This document shows, piece after piece, positions 50,206 to 60,431 of a stretch of DNA of 64,000 nt. The first letter of the stretch is position 1. Each line of letters begins with the position of its first letter. The position numbers and the translations under genes were made by a program. This stretch comes from Saccharomycopsis malanga. Taxonomy: Eukaryota; Ascomycota; Saccharomycetes; Ascoideales; Saccharomycopsidaceae. The notes beneath the pieces were generated by a model that was given only the letters and a program-made list of their open reading frames with translations, searched no databases and had not been told where the DNA came from. The DNA lies in assembly GCA_004014935.1 (NCBI GenBank), contig CP025321.1, positions 2,108,001-2,172,000 on the forward strand. The letters are read 5' to 3'.

Positions 50206-51651
50206 TCATTTGGTTCTAGTAGTGACAGTTTTGGTAAGAAACTCCAAAGCTGCGCGGGCATCAGATTCTGGGAGGGTTTTCAAATTGGCAAGCGCTTTGT
50301 TTTTATAATCCTCAGCCAACTGTTTAGTTTTGTCCAAACCATTGTATTTCTCGACATTTTGGACAGCATATTCAATGTCGCCTTTTTGAGAAAATTTACG
50401 AGCAATGATCTGGCCTAAAGCTGGGTTTTCTTTCCAAGCATACAAGACAGGACCGGTTGCCAAGCCTAATTGTAAATCAGCGCCGGCTGGCTTCCCGAGT
50501 TCTGCAGAAGTTCTGGTATAATCCAAGATGTCATCAACCAATTGGAAGCATATACCCAAGTTTCTACCAAATTGATAAGAGTTTTCAATGACATCTTCCT
50601 TGACGCCTGCTAGCACAGCAGCTGAGCGACAAGACTTGGAAATCAAAGCAGCAGTTTTCAAGTAAGTTTTATGCAAATAATATTGAAAGGCAGCTTCAAA
50701 GTTTTGTTCATGAGTGATCACGGTGCTGCCATTTGGTTCTGGAGCAGAAACAGAATATTCATGGACTGGATTGGGCACTTTTCCAGTGGGCACTGGGACC
50801 GATTTACCATTATCCAAAACATCTGGATTGCGATTCATTACAGTGTTTTTCAATTGCATAAATTCACCTTCCACAAGATTAGCAATAGATGTGGAAATAA
50901 GCTCGATGACCTCTGGGTTTCTAAGACGGGCGATTGCAACAGAGGCTCTTCCCAAAAGAAAGTCGCCAGCAAGAACAGCCATTTTGTTGGTGAAAGCAAT
51001 ATTGCCACTAGGTCTTCCACGACGAGTATCGGAGAAGTCTATCACGTCATCATGTAATAAAGAGGCCGTATGAATGAGTTCTACAATCTCAGCTAATCTT
51101 CTTTGTTTGGGCAAAATGCCGTTGTTGGACTCTTGGTCTTCTGGAAGCTTATCAAAAGGAGCAGATAGAGGAGCAAGAATCAAACTAGGATTGATTCCAT
51201 GCAAGATTTTCAATGGACTTAAAGATTCATCGGGATTGCCCGAAATGATTCTATCGATTGAAGATGTCACACCACGATATTCTGGTTGGTCAGTGGTATC
51301 AAAATGATCTGGTTTCAATCTGGTACGTTCCTCGGCGGGAATAGCAGCTAATGATTTGGATAATAACAATACAAGTAATGGTCTTAATTTTTTACTATCG
51401 GATTCAAAATAATAGGCAGCGGCCCTATTCAACGTTGGATGTCCCGAACCAATCAACGAAGCAATATTTTTGGCTAATGTGCTCATCTCATGGCTTACTA
51501 TCGAAATAGGATCATCAAGTTTCTTCTTTGGCTGAGCCAATTTTTCGCCAGCTTCAATTGCAGCAGCAAATGCCGAATTATGGCGCACCAATGTCAATTG
51601 ACTTGGAAGTCTGCTCCTAAGCACCAATCTACCTATTCTTCTACTCAACAT
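50206..51651 (-). CDS. COQ1: Polyprenyl diphosphate synthase of coenzyme Q synthesis, mitochondrial
   Basis: Builds the isoprenoid tail of ubiquinone from farnesyl/geranylgeranyl and isopentenyl diphosphates in the mitochondrion. 481 residues: a basic mitochondrial presequence (MLSRRIGRLVLRSRLPSQLTLVRHN), first aspartate-rich motif LLHDDVIDFSDTRRGRPS, second aspartate-rich motif QLVDDILDYT, plus LRPLLVLLLSK and LEGEFMQLK-like VEGEFMQLKN. Length and motifs match Coq1. Tail length (number of isoprene units) cannot be read from sequence. Confidence 0.95.
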   Translation of the reverse strand: MLSRRIGRLVLRSRLPSQLTLVRHNSAFAAAIEAGEKLAQPKKKLDDPISIVSHEMSTLAKNIASLIGSGHPTLNRAAAYYFESDSKKLRPLLVLLLSKSLAAIPAEERTRLKPDHFDTTDQPEYRGVTSSIDRIISGNPDESLSPLKILHGINPSLILAPLSAPFDKLPEDQESNNGILPKQRRLAEIVELIHTASLLHDDVIDFSDTRRGRPSGNIAFTNKMAVLAGDFLLGRASVAIARLRNPEVIELISTSIANLVEGEFMQLKNTVMNRNPDVLDNGKSVPVPTGKVPNPVHEYSVSAPEPNGSTVITHEQNFEAAFQYYLHKTYLKTAALISKSCRSAAVLAGVKEDVIENSYQFGRNLGICFQLVDDILDYTRTSAELGKPAGADLQLGLATGPVLYAWKENPALGQIIARKFSQKGDIEYAVQNVEKYNGLDKTKQLAEDYKNKALANLKTLPESDARAALEFLTKTVTTRTK

Positions 51652-52149
51652 CGCTTCTTATCTGCTGATATCAGTATCATAATTGTAATATATTGGGTGA
51701 AAACATTTGTATTTCCAGTGGCAAGTGAAAAAATTGCGGTCACATGAGTAGTACAATATAATAAACCCCTATAGTGATGGAAATATATAGTAGATTCAAA
51801 TATATAGATACAAATTGGAAATGAAAAAAAGGTGAATAAAAAGGATATAATAGATATTTAGCCAAACTCTGTAAGTTTGAATAGTGTAGCATTTAATGGA
51901 AATTGAAAGTTTTTGCCTTTGGTGCGCAGTACGTGAACTATAATCAGTAAACTTAATAATAATAAAAGAAACAAAACAAGATGATAATAAAAATATAGAT
52001 AAATAAAGGTATAAAGAGGCAATAAAATCGAACATCGAGGGAGCTCAAAATTTTTAGGAACAGACCTCAGCTTCTTATCTTGATTCAAATGATACTACTT
52101 GTATTGAGTATCTGTAACCTTTTCCAAATAGGAGTGGAAAAGTTTCAAC
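51652..52149. other. Intergenic upstream of COQ1
   Basis: AT-rich with no gene recognised. The TATATAG stretch at 51785 is simple AT-rich sequence. Confidence 0.45.
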
Positions 52150-52300
52150 TATCGATTCTTTGGTCAGGCTCAGAACCATACCTGTCCAACATCGTAAAAG
52201 TAACGAGTAAAAAGTGCTCGTAGTAGGTGTCAAGTCCTTGAGCATTTCAGGTCTTTTCTCTTCTCTGAGAGTACTAGCCACTGAGTCATCGATACTTCCA
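52150..52300 (-). mobile_element. SINE 5' half
   Basis: On the minus strand, ATGACTCAGTGGCTAGTACT (A box), GAGAAGAGAAAAGACCTGAA and CTTTTTACTCGTTACTTTTA (body) are recognisable; the B box is lost and the 3' half is absent. Confidence 0.75.
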
Positions 52301-52367
52301 TAATCAGTTAATAATACACTTGTAAATAATGTTCTTCAATGAATAGTATTTCAATAACAATGAGAAC

Positions 52368-53455
52368 AATATAATCAAGCCTAGTATTCATTGTCTTATT
52401 TCAACAATAAAAGTTTTCAATATAGTTTTCAATATAGTTGACACATTGCTAAACTAAAACTTGCCTTATCACTTTTGGCAAAGAAACAGTCAATATACAA
52501 CTTCCATAAGAATATAATAAAACAAATCAAAAATTAGGATAACGGAAAAACAAAAAACTGAAGGAACATTAAACCATTTGCAACTTCAAGTTGAAATAAA
52601 AGGTTTTATAAAACGGACTCCCATAAACAGAGGTATAAAGTTTATTAATAAACACATTACGCTTTTTTACCCTTTATAGAGCCTCATAAAATATTCAATG
52701 TATAGGGGAAGTTGAAATATACTAGTTTGGCAATATATAATGATTATTATAAACTTCAAGTTCCTCTGACAACCTATAATAAACCGTACCTTTTTTTGCT
52801 CTTGAGATACACGTTTCTTTGGAATAACAGTCGGTGAAATCCTAAAGGAAGCATAAATAAAACTAAAAGCAATCAAAAAGTATAGGATAATGACAAGAGC
52901 TACAAGAAAGCTTTCTGAGGGGTGAAAAACACAATTTTTAACAAATTATGTGTTATTTTCGACAAAATAATAGTTTTTCCCTATTGAACATTATGTACAA
53001 ACCAAATTTCAAAACAAAGTAAAATGTATAAAACTCTAGGACTTAGAGTATAGAAATGTAATTTTTGTATGGTTTGGGTTGCTGTAAAGGCTCTAAAACA
53101 TGACCTGAAAGAATCAACTTTTTTTCAAATTTGACAAACTTCCGTTATTTCAAATATTTATGCTAGAATCTAACATTTTTTCATTATAAATAGTAGTATA
53201 ATATAGGAACAAAATTCAAAATCCTGGGATATGTTTTTTCAAATCAAAATAACCTGGATATCACTGATTTAATTCAATAAAACGTTTGATGATTACTCCA
53301 AAACGTCAACAGCGCGAATCGAGTACCAAAACCCCAAGTGAGGAACGCCACACTTGTTTTCTGCACTATTCTGCACTATTATGCACTGTTTTTCGTGGCG
53401 CATGGCCTAACCAACTTGGCCACCAGGCAATAGTAAGGCATAACATATTAGGCAT
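52368..53455 (-). mobile_element. Long non-coding repeat element LE4
   Basis: Minus-strand head near 53455 with ATATGCCTAATATG, TGGCCAAGTTGGTTAGGCC, three AGTGCA units, GGTACTCGATTCGCGC. The body is colinear with LE1. The 3' end GAATACTAGGCTTGATTATA lies near 52375. The terminal segment is shorter than in LE5, with a duplicated TTTTCAATATAG. Confidence 0.87.
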
Positions 53456-53459
53456 ATTA

Positions 53460-53575
53460 AATAATATCATGTTTCGAGCCCATTAAATATTAGTTTCGTA
53501 TAAGTACTATGTCTAAAAGGGCTTTGTAAGATTGAAACATGTCCTGTTGATTAATCTTTTTTTGAGACTACTATC
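53460..53575 (-). mobile_element. SINE 3' half, adjoining LE4
   Basis: On the minus strand, AACAGGACATGTTTCAATC, AAGCCCTTTTAGACATAGTA and ACGAAACTAATATTTAATGG, then GGCTCGAAACATGATATTA, run straight into the LE4 start. The head part is missing. Confidence 0.75.
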
Positions 53576-53696
53576 TGGTAAAGTATCCTGGCCCAGCAGC
53601 ATCAATAGGAAATCTAATAAATAAAAAGATCTATACAAAACAAAGAACTACAAAACAAATAACAAAGATGCTTGATTATTATTACTCTAACACAAA

Positions 53697-55490
53697 TTAA
53701 TCCACTCTAAAGATGGACAATTTGGCGTTTGTTGGATCTTTAATTAAAATAAACTCAGCCTTTTCTTTAGATTGTTCGACAGTTTGGGCCTCATGGTTGA
53801 CAATATCAATAATACTTTTGAAAATAGCCCAACCGTTACTTATTTGCAAGTTGGACTGTCTAGCTAAGTCTTCTGGTTTATAATTGAAAATACCCAAGAC
53901 ACTATGTTTTTCAGCAGAATTGAAAGCATCTCTGGCTACGAAACCCAACTTGATATGGTCTACCTCACCCAAAAGAGAGTTGACAATCCATTTAGAGAAC
54001 AAGTTGTTGTTTTTTCTCAATTCAGTGGAGATGATGGCACCTCTGTTGGAGATCAATTTAGTTTTCCAATCTAATTGAGAAGGTTTGTACTGGTTCAAAG
54101 CATGAACAGAGATTGTTTCGAAATCGTCACCGGAAGCAGGTTTCTGCAAAAGACTAGCTTCTGTACGTACAACAATATTGATGTATTTGATTTCCTGTTC
54201 TTCTTCGTCTGGCTTGGCCAAAGTTAATTTACGGCTTTTCTTTTGCTCTTCTACATGGGTTACTTCAGGGATCTTGAACAAGTTGTACTTGTAGATCTTA
54301 TTGGAAGCGGTTTTCGAAGGAGTGATAGGGATACCACCGGTGATTTTTTCTGGTTTATCGGCAGCAGATGACGAAGAAACAAATTTTTCCAAGTTGTAGT
54401 TGACAGCTTCATGTTCTTGAGACAATCTGACATAACTATTGAGATTATTATCATCTAAATGGAAACTCTTGTGGAACAAGTCATGGTCATTCTCGTCAAC
54501 AATAGTTTGTATGGTGTTTTCGGTTTGTGAGAAAAACAATTTACCGGTTTTGAGATCTTTAGTGATTTTAACATTCCATGGAAAGTTGGATTTATGAGCA
54601 GCCATGATGGTAGCCAAGATCCGGTCCGTCACCAAAACATCAGCTGAGTCTTGCTTAGCAAAGCTTAAGAAAGCATCATCTTGCATGGTATCAACATATG
54701 TGTTTGGTGCTTCTTTGGAAAACACTTTCAAAGGAATATTCTTTTTGTTCAAATTAGACGAACTAGATAATTTATCAAACGATTTGTTGTAAAGCTTTAC
54801 AAGAGCAGGATTGGCTCTAACACCCAAAGTTTCACCTTTAGAATTGGCACCCAAATTCAAGTTGAGTTTATTCAACTTGCTGAATTCTACATCAGAAACC
54901 TTAACATAATTTGGCTTAATATCAAGAGCAACCCTCTTTCTCTTGATAGCATCATCATGTTGACTTTGGTTTTGAGCATTCCAATAACTGACACGCTGTT
55001 GTTGAGGGGTTTGAGCACTGGCTGGTTGAGATGGTGCCTTCTTAACAGGAGGATTTCTTTGGAAAGATGATCTTTGGGTATTGGAACTACTATTTCCGCC
55101 TCTTTTGTTAAGTCCTCTGCCTCTCAAAACAGTCTTTTGTTGTTGATTGTTCTGATTACCGCCGGAAGATGGACCTGCTTTATTGTCAACAATTTCAAAG
55201 CTAGAAAAGCCTTCCTCAGCATCTTCGTCAGCTGCAAATTTCGAGGCAGCAGATGCACCATATGCATGGAATGGGTCTCTAGTGCCTCTTTGGCCCTTAT
55301 TCTGTTGTTGGTTGGTGCCCAAAGTTTCAGCATTGAACCAATCAGAAGCCTTACCCAACTTGTCCGACTTGGAAAATGGCGCGTATGGAATATCGTGAAA
55401 ACTCAACAGTTCAGGAACATTCTTAGATGGCCCCCATGGTTGAGCCGGGGAAGGCAAAAAACCTAATGTGAATGGCAACTTTTCAGACAT
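53697..55490 (-). CDS. Translation initiation factor eIF3 subunit d
   Basis: Subunit d of eIF3 (S. pombe Moe1), which in animals can bind the mRNA cap. 597 residues. The N-terminus has the family pattern WGPSKNVPELLSFHDIPYAPFSKSDKLGKASDW, then EEGFSSFEIVDN. An Arg/Gly-rich RGRGLNKRGGNSSSNTQRSS segment follows. The conserved core has SNRGAIISTELRKNNNLFSKWIVNSLLGEVDHIKLGFVAR and YKPEDLARQSNLQISNGWAI near the C-terminus. ATG at 55490. S. cerevisiae lacks this subunit, so its presence is a lineage marker. Divergent from PRE3. Confidence 0.92.
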   Translation of the reverse strand: MSEKLPFTLGFLPSPAQPWGPSKNVPELLSFHDIPYAPFSKSDKLGKASDWFNAETLGTNQQQNKGQRGTRDPFHAYGASAASKFAADEDAEEGFSSFEIVDNKAGPSSGGNQNNQQQKTVLRGRGLNKRGGNSSSNTQRSSFQRNPPVKKAPSQPASAQTPQQQRVSYWNAQNQSQHDDAIKRKRVALDIKPNYVKVSDVEFSKLNKLNLNLGANSKGETLGVRANPALVKLYNKSFDKLSSSSNLNKKNIPLKVFSKEAPNTYVDTMQDDAFLSFAKQDSADVLVTDRILATIMAAHKSNFPWNVKITKDLKTGKLFFSQTENTIQTIVDENDHDLFHKSFHLDDNNLNSYVRLSQEHEAVNYNLEKFVSSSSAADKPEKITGGIPITPSKTASNKIYKYNLFKIPEVTHVEEQKKSRKLTLAKPDEEEQEIKYINIVVRTEASLLQKPASGDDFETISVHALNQYKPSQLDWKTKLISNRGAIISTELRKNNNLFSKWIVNSLLGEVDHIKLGFVARDAFNSAEKHSVLGIFNYKPEDLARQSNLQISNGWAIFKSIIDIVNHEAQTVEQSKEKAEFILIKDPTNAKLSIFRVD

Positions 55491-55728
55491 TTTTGTTAAT
55501 GATTATTGGTCCTTTTTTTAAATTAAAAGTCAAATGTCAGTTCTGAAATTAAGCGCCAATATGATTTTCCACCAAAAAAATTTTCCAGCATAAATACATG
55601 CGGGTAAGCATATTGATGAGTGGCGAAAAAGTAGTGGCCGTAGCAATAATGGGGTTCAATATCTATCTCTATATATATACTATGTAGTAATAATAGGGTA
55701 TCATATATAATATTGGGCATTATTGCAA

Positions 55729-55736
55729 TTGCCACC
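55729..55736 (-). promoter_or_regulatory. PACE-like Rpn4 site upstream of PRE3
   Basis: GGTGGCAA on the minus strand matches 8 of 9 positions of the S. cerevisiae proteasome element GGTGGCAAA; the next base is T. It lies 57 bases before the PRE3 ATG, in the promoter shared with eIF3d. Rpn4 sites in Candida relatives differ, so assignment is tentative. Confidence 0.5.
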
Positions 55737-55792
55737 AATTACCATTTGATCACACGAAAGTAAATAATTGATTAGTTTGTTTGCATCTAAAT

Positions 55793-56473
55793 ATGAATGG
55801 TGTTTCTGTTGATATCAATCATCTTAAAAAAGGTGAAGTCAGCTTGGGTACGTCAATTATGGCGGTGACTTTTAAAGATGGTGTTATTTTGGGCGCTGAT
55901 AGTAGAACTACCACGGGCGCTTATATTGCTAATAGAGTCACCGACAAATTGACCCAAGTTTATGATAAGATTTGGTGTTGTCGTTCTGGAAGTGCTGCTG
56001 ATACCCAAGCCATTACGGATATTGTGCGTTATTACTTGGAAACTCAAGTGGCTGACAACAATTACGAAAGTGCACCTAATGTGAAGTTGGCAGCATCGGT
56101 ATTCCAAGAGCTCTGCTACAACAACAAGGATGCATTGACCGCTGGTATAATCTGTGCTGGCTATGACGAGGAGAAACAACAAGGTGAAGTTTATTCCATA
56201 CCCATTGGTGGTTCCGTTCATAAACAAGATTTTGCCATTGCTGGCTCGGGATCTGGGTTTATTTACGGTTATTGTAATGAAAATTTCAAGAAAAACATGA
56301 CTCAAGAAGAAACTGTTGATTTCGTCAAGAAATCGTTGGCTCAGGCCATAAAATGGGATGGAAGTTCCGGTGGCGTTATTAGAATGATTGTATTGACTAA
56401 AAAAGGTATTGAAAGATTGATCTTTTATCCAGAGGAAACCTATTTGATTCCAAAGGCCTTTGAGACCCAATAA
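55793..56473 (+). CDS. PRE3: 20S proteasome beta1 subunit (caspase-like activity)
   Basis: 226-residue precursor from ATG at 55793 (MNGVSVDINHLKKGEVSLG); an in-frame TTG upstream is not a start. Autocatalytic cleavage after Gly19 exposes Thr20 of TSIMAVTFKDGVILGADSRTT. Catalytic Asp and Lys lie in the ADSRTT and RVTDK segments, and GSGSGFIYGY and SSGGVIRM complete the active-site region. It is close to S. cerevisiae Pre3 throughout. Confidence 0.97.
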   Translation: MNGVSVDINHLKKGEVSLGTSIMAVTFKDGVILGADSRTTTGAYIANRVTDKLTQVYDKIWCCRSGSAADTQAITDIVRYYLETQVADNNYESAPNVKLAASVFQELCYNNKDALTAGIICAGYDEEKQQGEVYSIPIGGSVHKQDFAIAGSGSGFIYGYCNENFKKNMTQEETVDFVKKSLAQAIKWDGSSGGVIRMIVLTKKGIERLIFYPEETYLIPKAFETQ

Positions 56474-57141
56474 TTAACTTTCTTTTGTTGTTTCCACGCA
56501 TTATCTTGGATAAATGTTTATACTTATGAATTTACAAATATCTTTATCAATATTATGTAAGTGCCAGTAAATTTTGATAATATCAAGTGAATGGATTGGG
56601 GGAAATTCATAGTAGGGTATTTATAATGCACTGAACAGTTTTAAGCTGAGCCATGCTGCCTAGTGGCTATCACAATAGATGAAGATTCAGAATTTTTAAT
56701 GAATAAGGTTAGTATTTTAAATTCGTTGATTTGTATAGCGAGTAATGAGAAAACAATTGCATAAAGAAACTCAATGACTTGTTATAAAACAGTACATATA
56801 AAATATATTACTTATTATATTATTCTACAATAACCGCCCAATTGGTGGTATTAAATTTGTATGATCTTGTTGTGGATATTATCATGAGCGTTTTAAAGTA
56901 CAAACTATAGTAGTATAATTGATAAATCTCATTTACAAGTATAAGACCAAAAATTAAAGTCGATTTAATTATAGATAATGTAGGTAATATTAGACATTAA
57001 TAAGAACCACTGGCTATCAAAAGTCCGATCACGGTTTTTAAGATGATGATGCCAACTTTTTCTGTCTATTTTGCTAGTGCGAACTATACTTAATTCTAGA
57101 TCAGGCTGTCAAACACGAAAAATTCACCACATGCCACAGCA
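56474..57141. other. Intergenic with a small SINE head relic
   Basis: 56645-56668 on the minus strand reads GCCACTAGGCAGCATGGCTC, a match to the first ~22 bases of the SINE. Otherwise AT-rich and without a gene. Confidence 0.5.
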
Positions 57142-58070
57142 ATGAACCAAAGCATATCGTATTCATCAGAAGATCTAAGCAATGTGTCGATAAACGACGT
57201 AAGTACAGTCACAAGACTTGTCGGCCAGCAGTACCATTTATACTAACACATTAATAGCAACTGATCTATGACTATTTGTCAAAGATAATAATAATAGGGC
57301 CTTCAGGTGTGGGGAAATCATGTATCCTTCATCGGTTCATTAAAGGAGATTGGAACATTTTATCGTCTCAGACCATTGGCGTAGAGTTTAGTTCCAAAAT
57401 CATCAATATTGGTCAAAATAATAACAGTATACGGATGAAAATGCAATTATGGGACACTGCTGGCCAGGAAAGGTTCCGCAGCTTAACTCGAAGTTATTAC
57501 CGAGGCTCTGCAGGGGTGATATTAGTATACGATGTAACTAACAAACGGTCTTTTGAAGCTCTACACGAGTTTATGTCTGACATCAAAAGCTTGACAAATG
57601 ACACTATTTCCATTGTAGTTGTTGGTAACAAGTCTGATTTAGCCGCAAGAGAAGCTTACTCAGCACCAGGCTCTGGAACAGATCTACTGGTAGATCCAAC
57701 AAATATTGTTTCCGATGAAGAAGCACTCAAATTCTGCTCTTACTATTCTCAGGAAATAGGTTATGAAATCCCTTTTATCAAGGCTAGTGCCTTGCTTGCT
57801 GAAAATATCACCTACATTTTCGAAAAGCTTTCCAACATGATATTGACCAAAGTTGAAATTGGTATCATAGATCCTGAAGATCCATTGTGTGGCGTACAAT
57901 ATGGCGATATTTCAAAATGGGACGTCCAAAGCACCAACAGTGCAGCCAAAGGTAATTCCAACATCTTGAGAAAAAAGCCAACTACAATTAGCTTGCTCAA
58001 TAGAAGAGCTTTGCGCTATACTGATAGCAATAATACCGGGACGCTGTGGGCTTCTTGGTCCTGTTGCTAA
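57142..58070 (+). CDS. Rab4-type GTPase, one intron
   Basis: Exon 1 is 57142-57198 (MNQSISYSSEDLSNVSIND), the intron 57199-57257 (GTAAGT donor, perfect TACTAAC branch at 57241, TAATAG acceptor) and exon 2 57258-58070, giving 289 residues. P-loop GPSGVGKS (33-40), effector loop QTIGVEFSSK, switch II WDTAGQERFRSLTRSYYRG, NKSD, SAL. The C-terminus ends SWSCC for double geranylgeranylation. The ILTKVEIGIIDPEDPLCGVQYGD tail is the Rab4 hallmark, as in S. pombe Ypt4. It acts in endosomal recycling in other organisms. Rab4 is absent from S. cerevisiae. It has an unusual insertion (SAPGSGTDLLVDPTNIV) after the NKSD motif. Confidence 0.88.
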
Positions 58071-58125
58071 TATTATATTATAATAGTAATAATAATATCT
58101 TATATTTTGAGCCCAGTAAAAACTG
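58071..58125 (-). mobile_element. SINE 3'-end copy, 5'-truncated
   Basis: On the minus strand, CTCAGTTTTTACTGGGCTCA is followed by AAATATAAGATATTATTATT, the 3' terminal module with an ATT-rich tail and nothing of the head. 5' truncation with an intact tail is the classical sign of target-primed reverse transcription. It begins 1 base after the Rab4 stop. Confidence 0.75.
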
Positions 58126-58678
58126 AGATTATATTTATAGACCTTTTTTCTACTAATTTTGCATTTCTTTGGATGGTTCATAGCATCCTTTCTAATTTAA
58201 TATCCATTAATATATTTAATATCTTTTTGATCAATACTCAATATGAAAGAGTCTCTTTTTTACTATTGAAAATTCAAACAATTTCACTTTTCAGCATAAG
58301 CTTTTTGTAGAAACAAAATTATAACAGTTGAGCCAATAGAATAAACAATAGCTGTTATATTCATTAGTCTTGAATTCCTTTATTTTTCACCCTTTCCTGT
58401 TGTCTACAAAATGGTTTTGCTATATACGTTTTTCCTTTCTGTTGTAAAATTAAGTACCGTATATATTTAGATTCAGTTATTCCTTTCTTTCCAACATCTA
58501 ACAAGCCTTCTGGCCCTATTTCCTTGCTATAGTACAATTTCCTTACTGACTCATTAGTAACACTATAAAACGCCATAGATCCAACTCAGCTTCTTATTTT
58601 GTAAAAATATTTTTTTATATCAAAGAATATAAAAACATATTTTCAATCCAAAGCCTCTTAGATCCTACCATAAACAAA
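58126..58678. other. Intergenic, AT-rich
   Basis: No supported gene; short frames only. Confidence 0.45.
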
Positions 58679-59041
58679 ATGCCCAACGTTAGTTTCTGTT
58701 TCAGATCTTCTCCAAGACCTACTGTTCGTTTTGAAAATACAAATAATGCCAATATGGATAACATGGGGCTCAGACCAGTACCTACGACACTTTCCTTTGA
58801 ACAAAATGTATTAGTTGCAAGAGGGAGTCAAACTCCTTCTCAACCACTTCCATTAAGAGATCTCACTAATAGTTTTCGGAGCAGCGAGAACCAAAGGGCA
58901 CCATTGCTATCAGTTAACCAGCTTCTTTTGGATAACATGAATGATAAGGAAAATGATTACATGCTTGCTCAAATATATGCTGATTTTGGTCTTTTTGATG
59001 ACGATAGTGAAGATGATGAGTACAGCGATGACGAAGCTTGA
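58679..59041 (+). CDS. Small acidic protein with a KEN motif, unrecognised
   Basis: 120 residues, ATG at 58679, A-rich context (AAAATG). An N-terminal Arg/Ser/Pro part (RSSPRPTVRFEN) is followed by LRPVPTTLSFEQNVLVARGS, PLRDLTNSF and RAPLLSVNQLLL. KEN at 90-92 (DKEND) follows, and the tail is very acidic (DDDSEDDEYSDDEA). KEN plus RxxL is the pattern of APC/C substrates such as securin-like or Acm1-like regulators, but the short length and weak similarity prevent naming. Own gene by its codon use and isolation. Confidence 0.6.
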   Translation: MPNVSFCFRSSPRPTVRFENTNNANMDNMGLRPVPTTLSFEQNVLVARGSQTPSQPLPLRDLTNSFRSSENQRAPLLSVNQLLLDNMNDKENDYMLAQIYADFGLFDDDSEDDEYSDDEA

Positions 59042-59182
59042 AATAACTACATTTGAAATTTTCAATTATGTTTTATATCAATGTTCTATAATACACACAC
59101 ACTATGTAACTTGAAAAAGTAGACCCATAGACAAAATGTCCTTGCAAAAAAAGCACACCACAGTAAAAATTGCCAACTAGCA

Positions 59183-59782
59183 TCACTGATTAGAAGCCAG
59201 GTTATTATTTCCATTGCTTACGTTTTGAAGCTCAATACCGCTTTGGTTGGTATTGTTGATGTCTCTTTGGGACGAGCCCAATTCAGCATCTACCAACCCA
59301 TCGAAAAATGTAGTTCTGAGCTCGCGCCATCTAGTAGTATAAGTGCCTAGACTGACCAATATACCGGAGCTTATGAGCTGCAATACCCACCACCAGAAAC
59401 TCTTTGGGAATTCCTTCGAATATAGCCATACTACAAACAAGTTGATCATATGTATGGTAAGGGCAAAGTCCCACGCGAGTTTTGAGCGCCCTACGATAAA
59501 GGTCATGAAAAGCACACACAAGAGTGTGTCAAGAAGCCATAGGAAAAACAAAACCAAGCCCAATGTATTTGAAATGTCTACAAGCTTCCACGAAAACACC
59601 AAACTGAACGTAAAGCCATATCCAAAAAGAGACGACATGAATGAAAATAAAAGAGTAGCTATAATATAATACGTACACTGCAATAACACAATCTGTGCAA
59701 AGATTCGCAGCGGTGATAGCGTGTCTTTGAACATGTCTGAGTTTATCACATTGGATGGAAGTTTCATATAACCTCTTCGCAT
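59183..59782 (-). CDS. SYS1: Golgi membrane protein Sys1
   Basis: 199 residues with four predicted membrane helices. Sys1 recruits the Arl3 GTPase (ARFRP1) to the late Golgi. The family core DTLSPLRIFAQIVLLQCTYY, FSWKLVDISNTLG, the helix LFFLWLLDTLLCVLFMTFIVGRSKLAWDFALTIHMINLF and WWWVLQLISSGILVSLGTYTTRWREL match Sys1. ATG at 59782; a second Met five residues later is an alternative start. Confidence 0.93.
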   Translation of the reverse strand: MRRGYMKLPSNVINSDMFKDTLSPLRIFAQIVLLQCTYYIIATLLFSFMSSLFGYGFTFSLVFSWKLVDISNTLGLVLFFLWLLDTLLCVLFMTFIVGRSKLAWDFALTIHMINLFVVWLYSKEFPKSFWWWVLQLISSGILVSLGTYTTRWRELRTTFFDGLVDAELGSSQRDINNTNQSGIELQNVSNGNNNLASNQ

Positions 59783-60211
59783 TATGATCTTATTATATTT
59801 CTTTCAACAATATACAACTCAATGGAAGGTTGTCAAAATTCCCTCAAAAAACAATGTACAACTCAATGGAAAGCTATTCAAATCAAACTCTAGTATACTA
59901 CTTAAAAATCTTCTCTCAAAACACACCAACCATAAATACACCAACACAATGGCTCCCGAGAAAAATACGTTTGATCCGTTTATATAGCATATATATATAC
60001 CCTCCGTTCAGCTCTTAATATCGCCTCTTTGGTAGGGTCAATATTACAGCCTGTCATTGTATATGGATTACCCGGTTCTTAAAAAGGGTATTAATGAACC
60101 TTTCATAATGAGTACCAATAATAAGGTGTTAATTGTTTCATGGTTGAGTAACCAGATGATAAAATTTGGTTTGCTTAAATTATACTGGGACTAGTATTGT
60201 ATATGCTTAAC
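59783..60211. other. Intergenic upstream of SYS1
   Basis: No gene or dispersed repeat recognised. CAACTCAATGGAA is repeated at 59816 and 59862, a small local duplication. Confidence 0.45.
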
Positions 60212-60431
60212 AGTTGATTAATAGTTGATTAATAGTTGATTAATAGTTGATTAATAGTTGATTAATAGTTGATTAATAGTTGATTAATAGTTGATTAATA
60301 GTTGATTAATAGTTGATTAATAGTTGATTAATAGTTGATTAATAGTTGATTAATAGTTGATTAATAGTTGATTAATAGTTGATTAATAGTTGATTGATAG
60401 TTGATTAATAGTTGATTCATAGTTGATTAAT
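60212..60431. repeat. 11-bp tandem array AGTTGATTAAT, 20 units
   Basis: Twenty exact-length units from 60212; two variants (AGTTGATTGAT and AGTTGATTCAT) near the right end. The array is nearly perfect and so young. It contains no promoter boxes and no coding meaning. The flanking AACAGTT and TAGTTAACAG are edge remnants. Confidence 0.95.

Noticed and set aside
57040-57120. A C/D-box snoRNA suggested by ATGATGA
   Set aside because: No D box (CTGA) at a suitable distance and no terminal stem.
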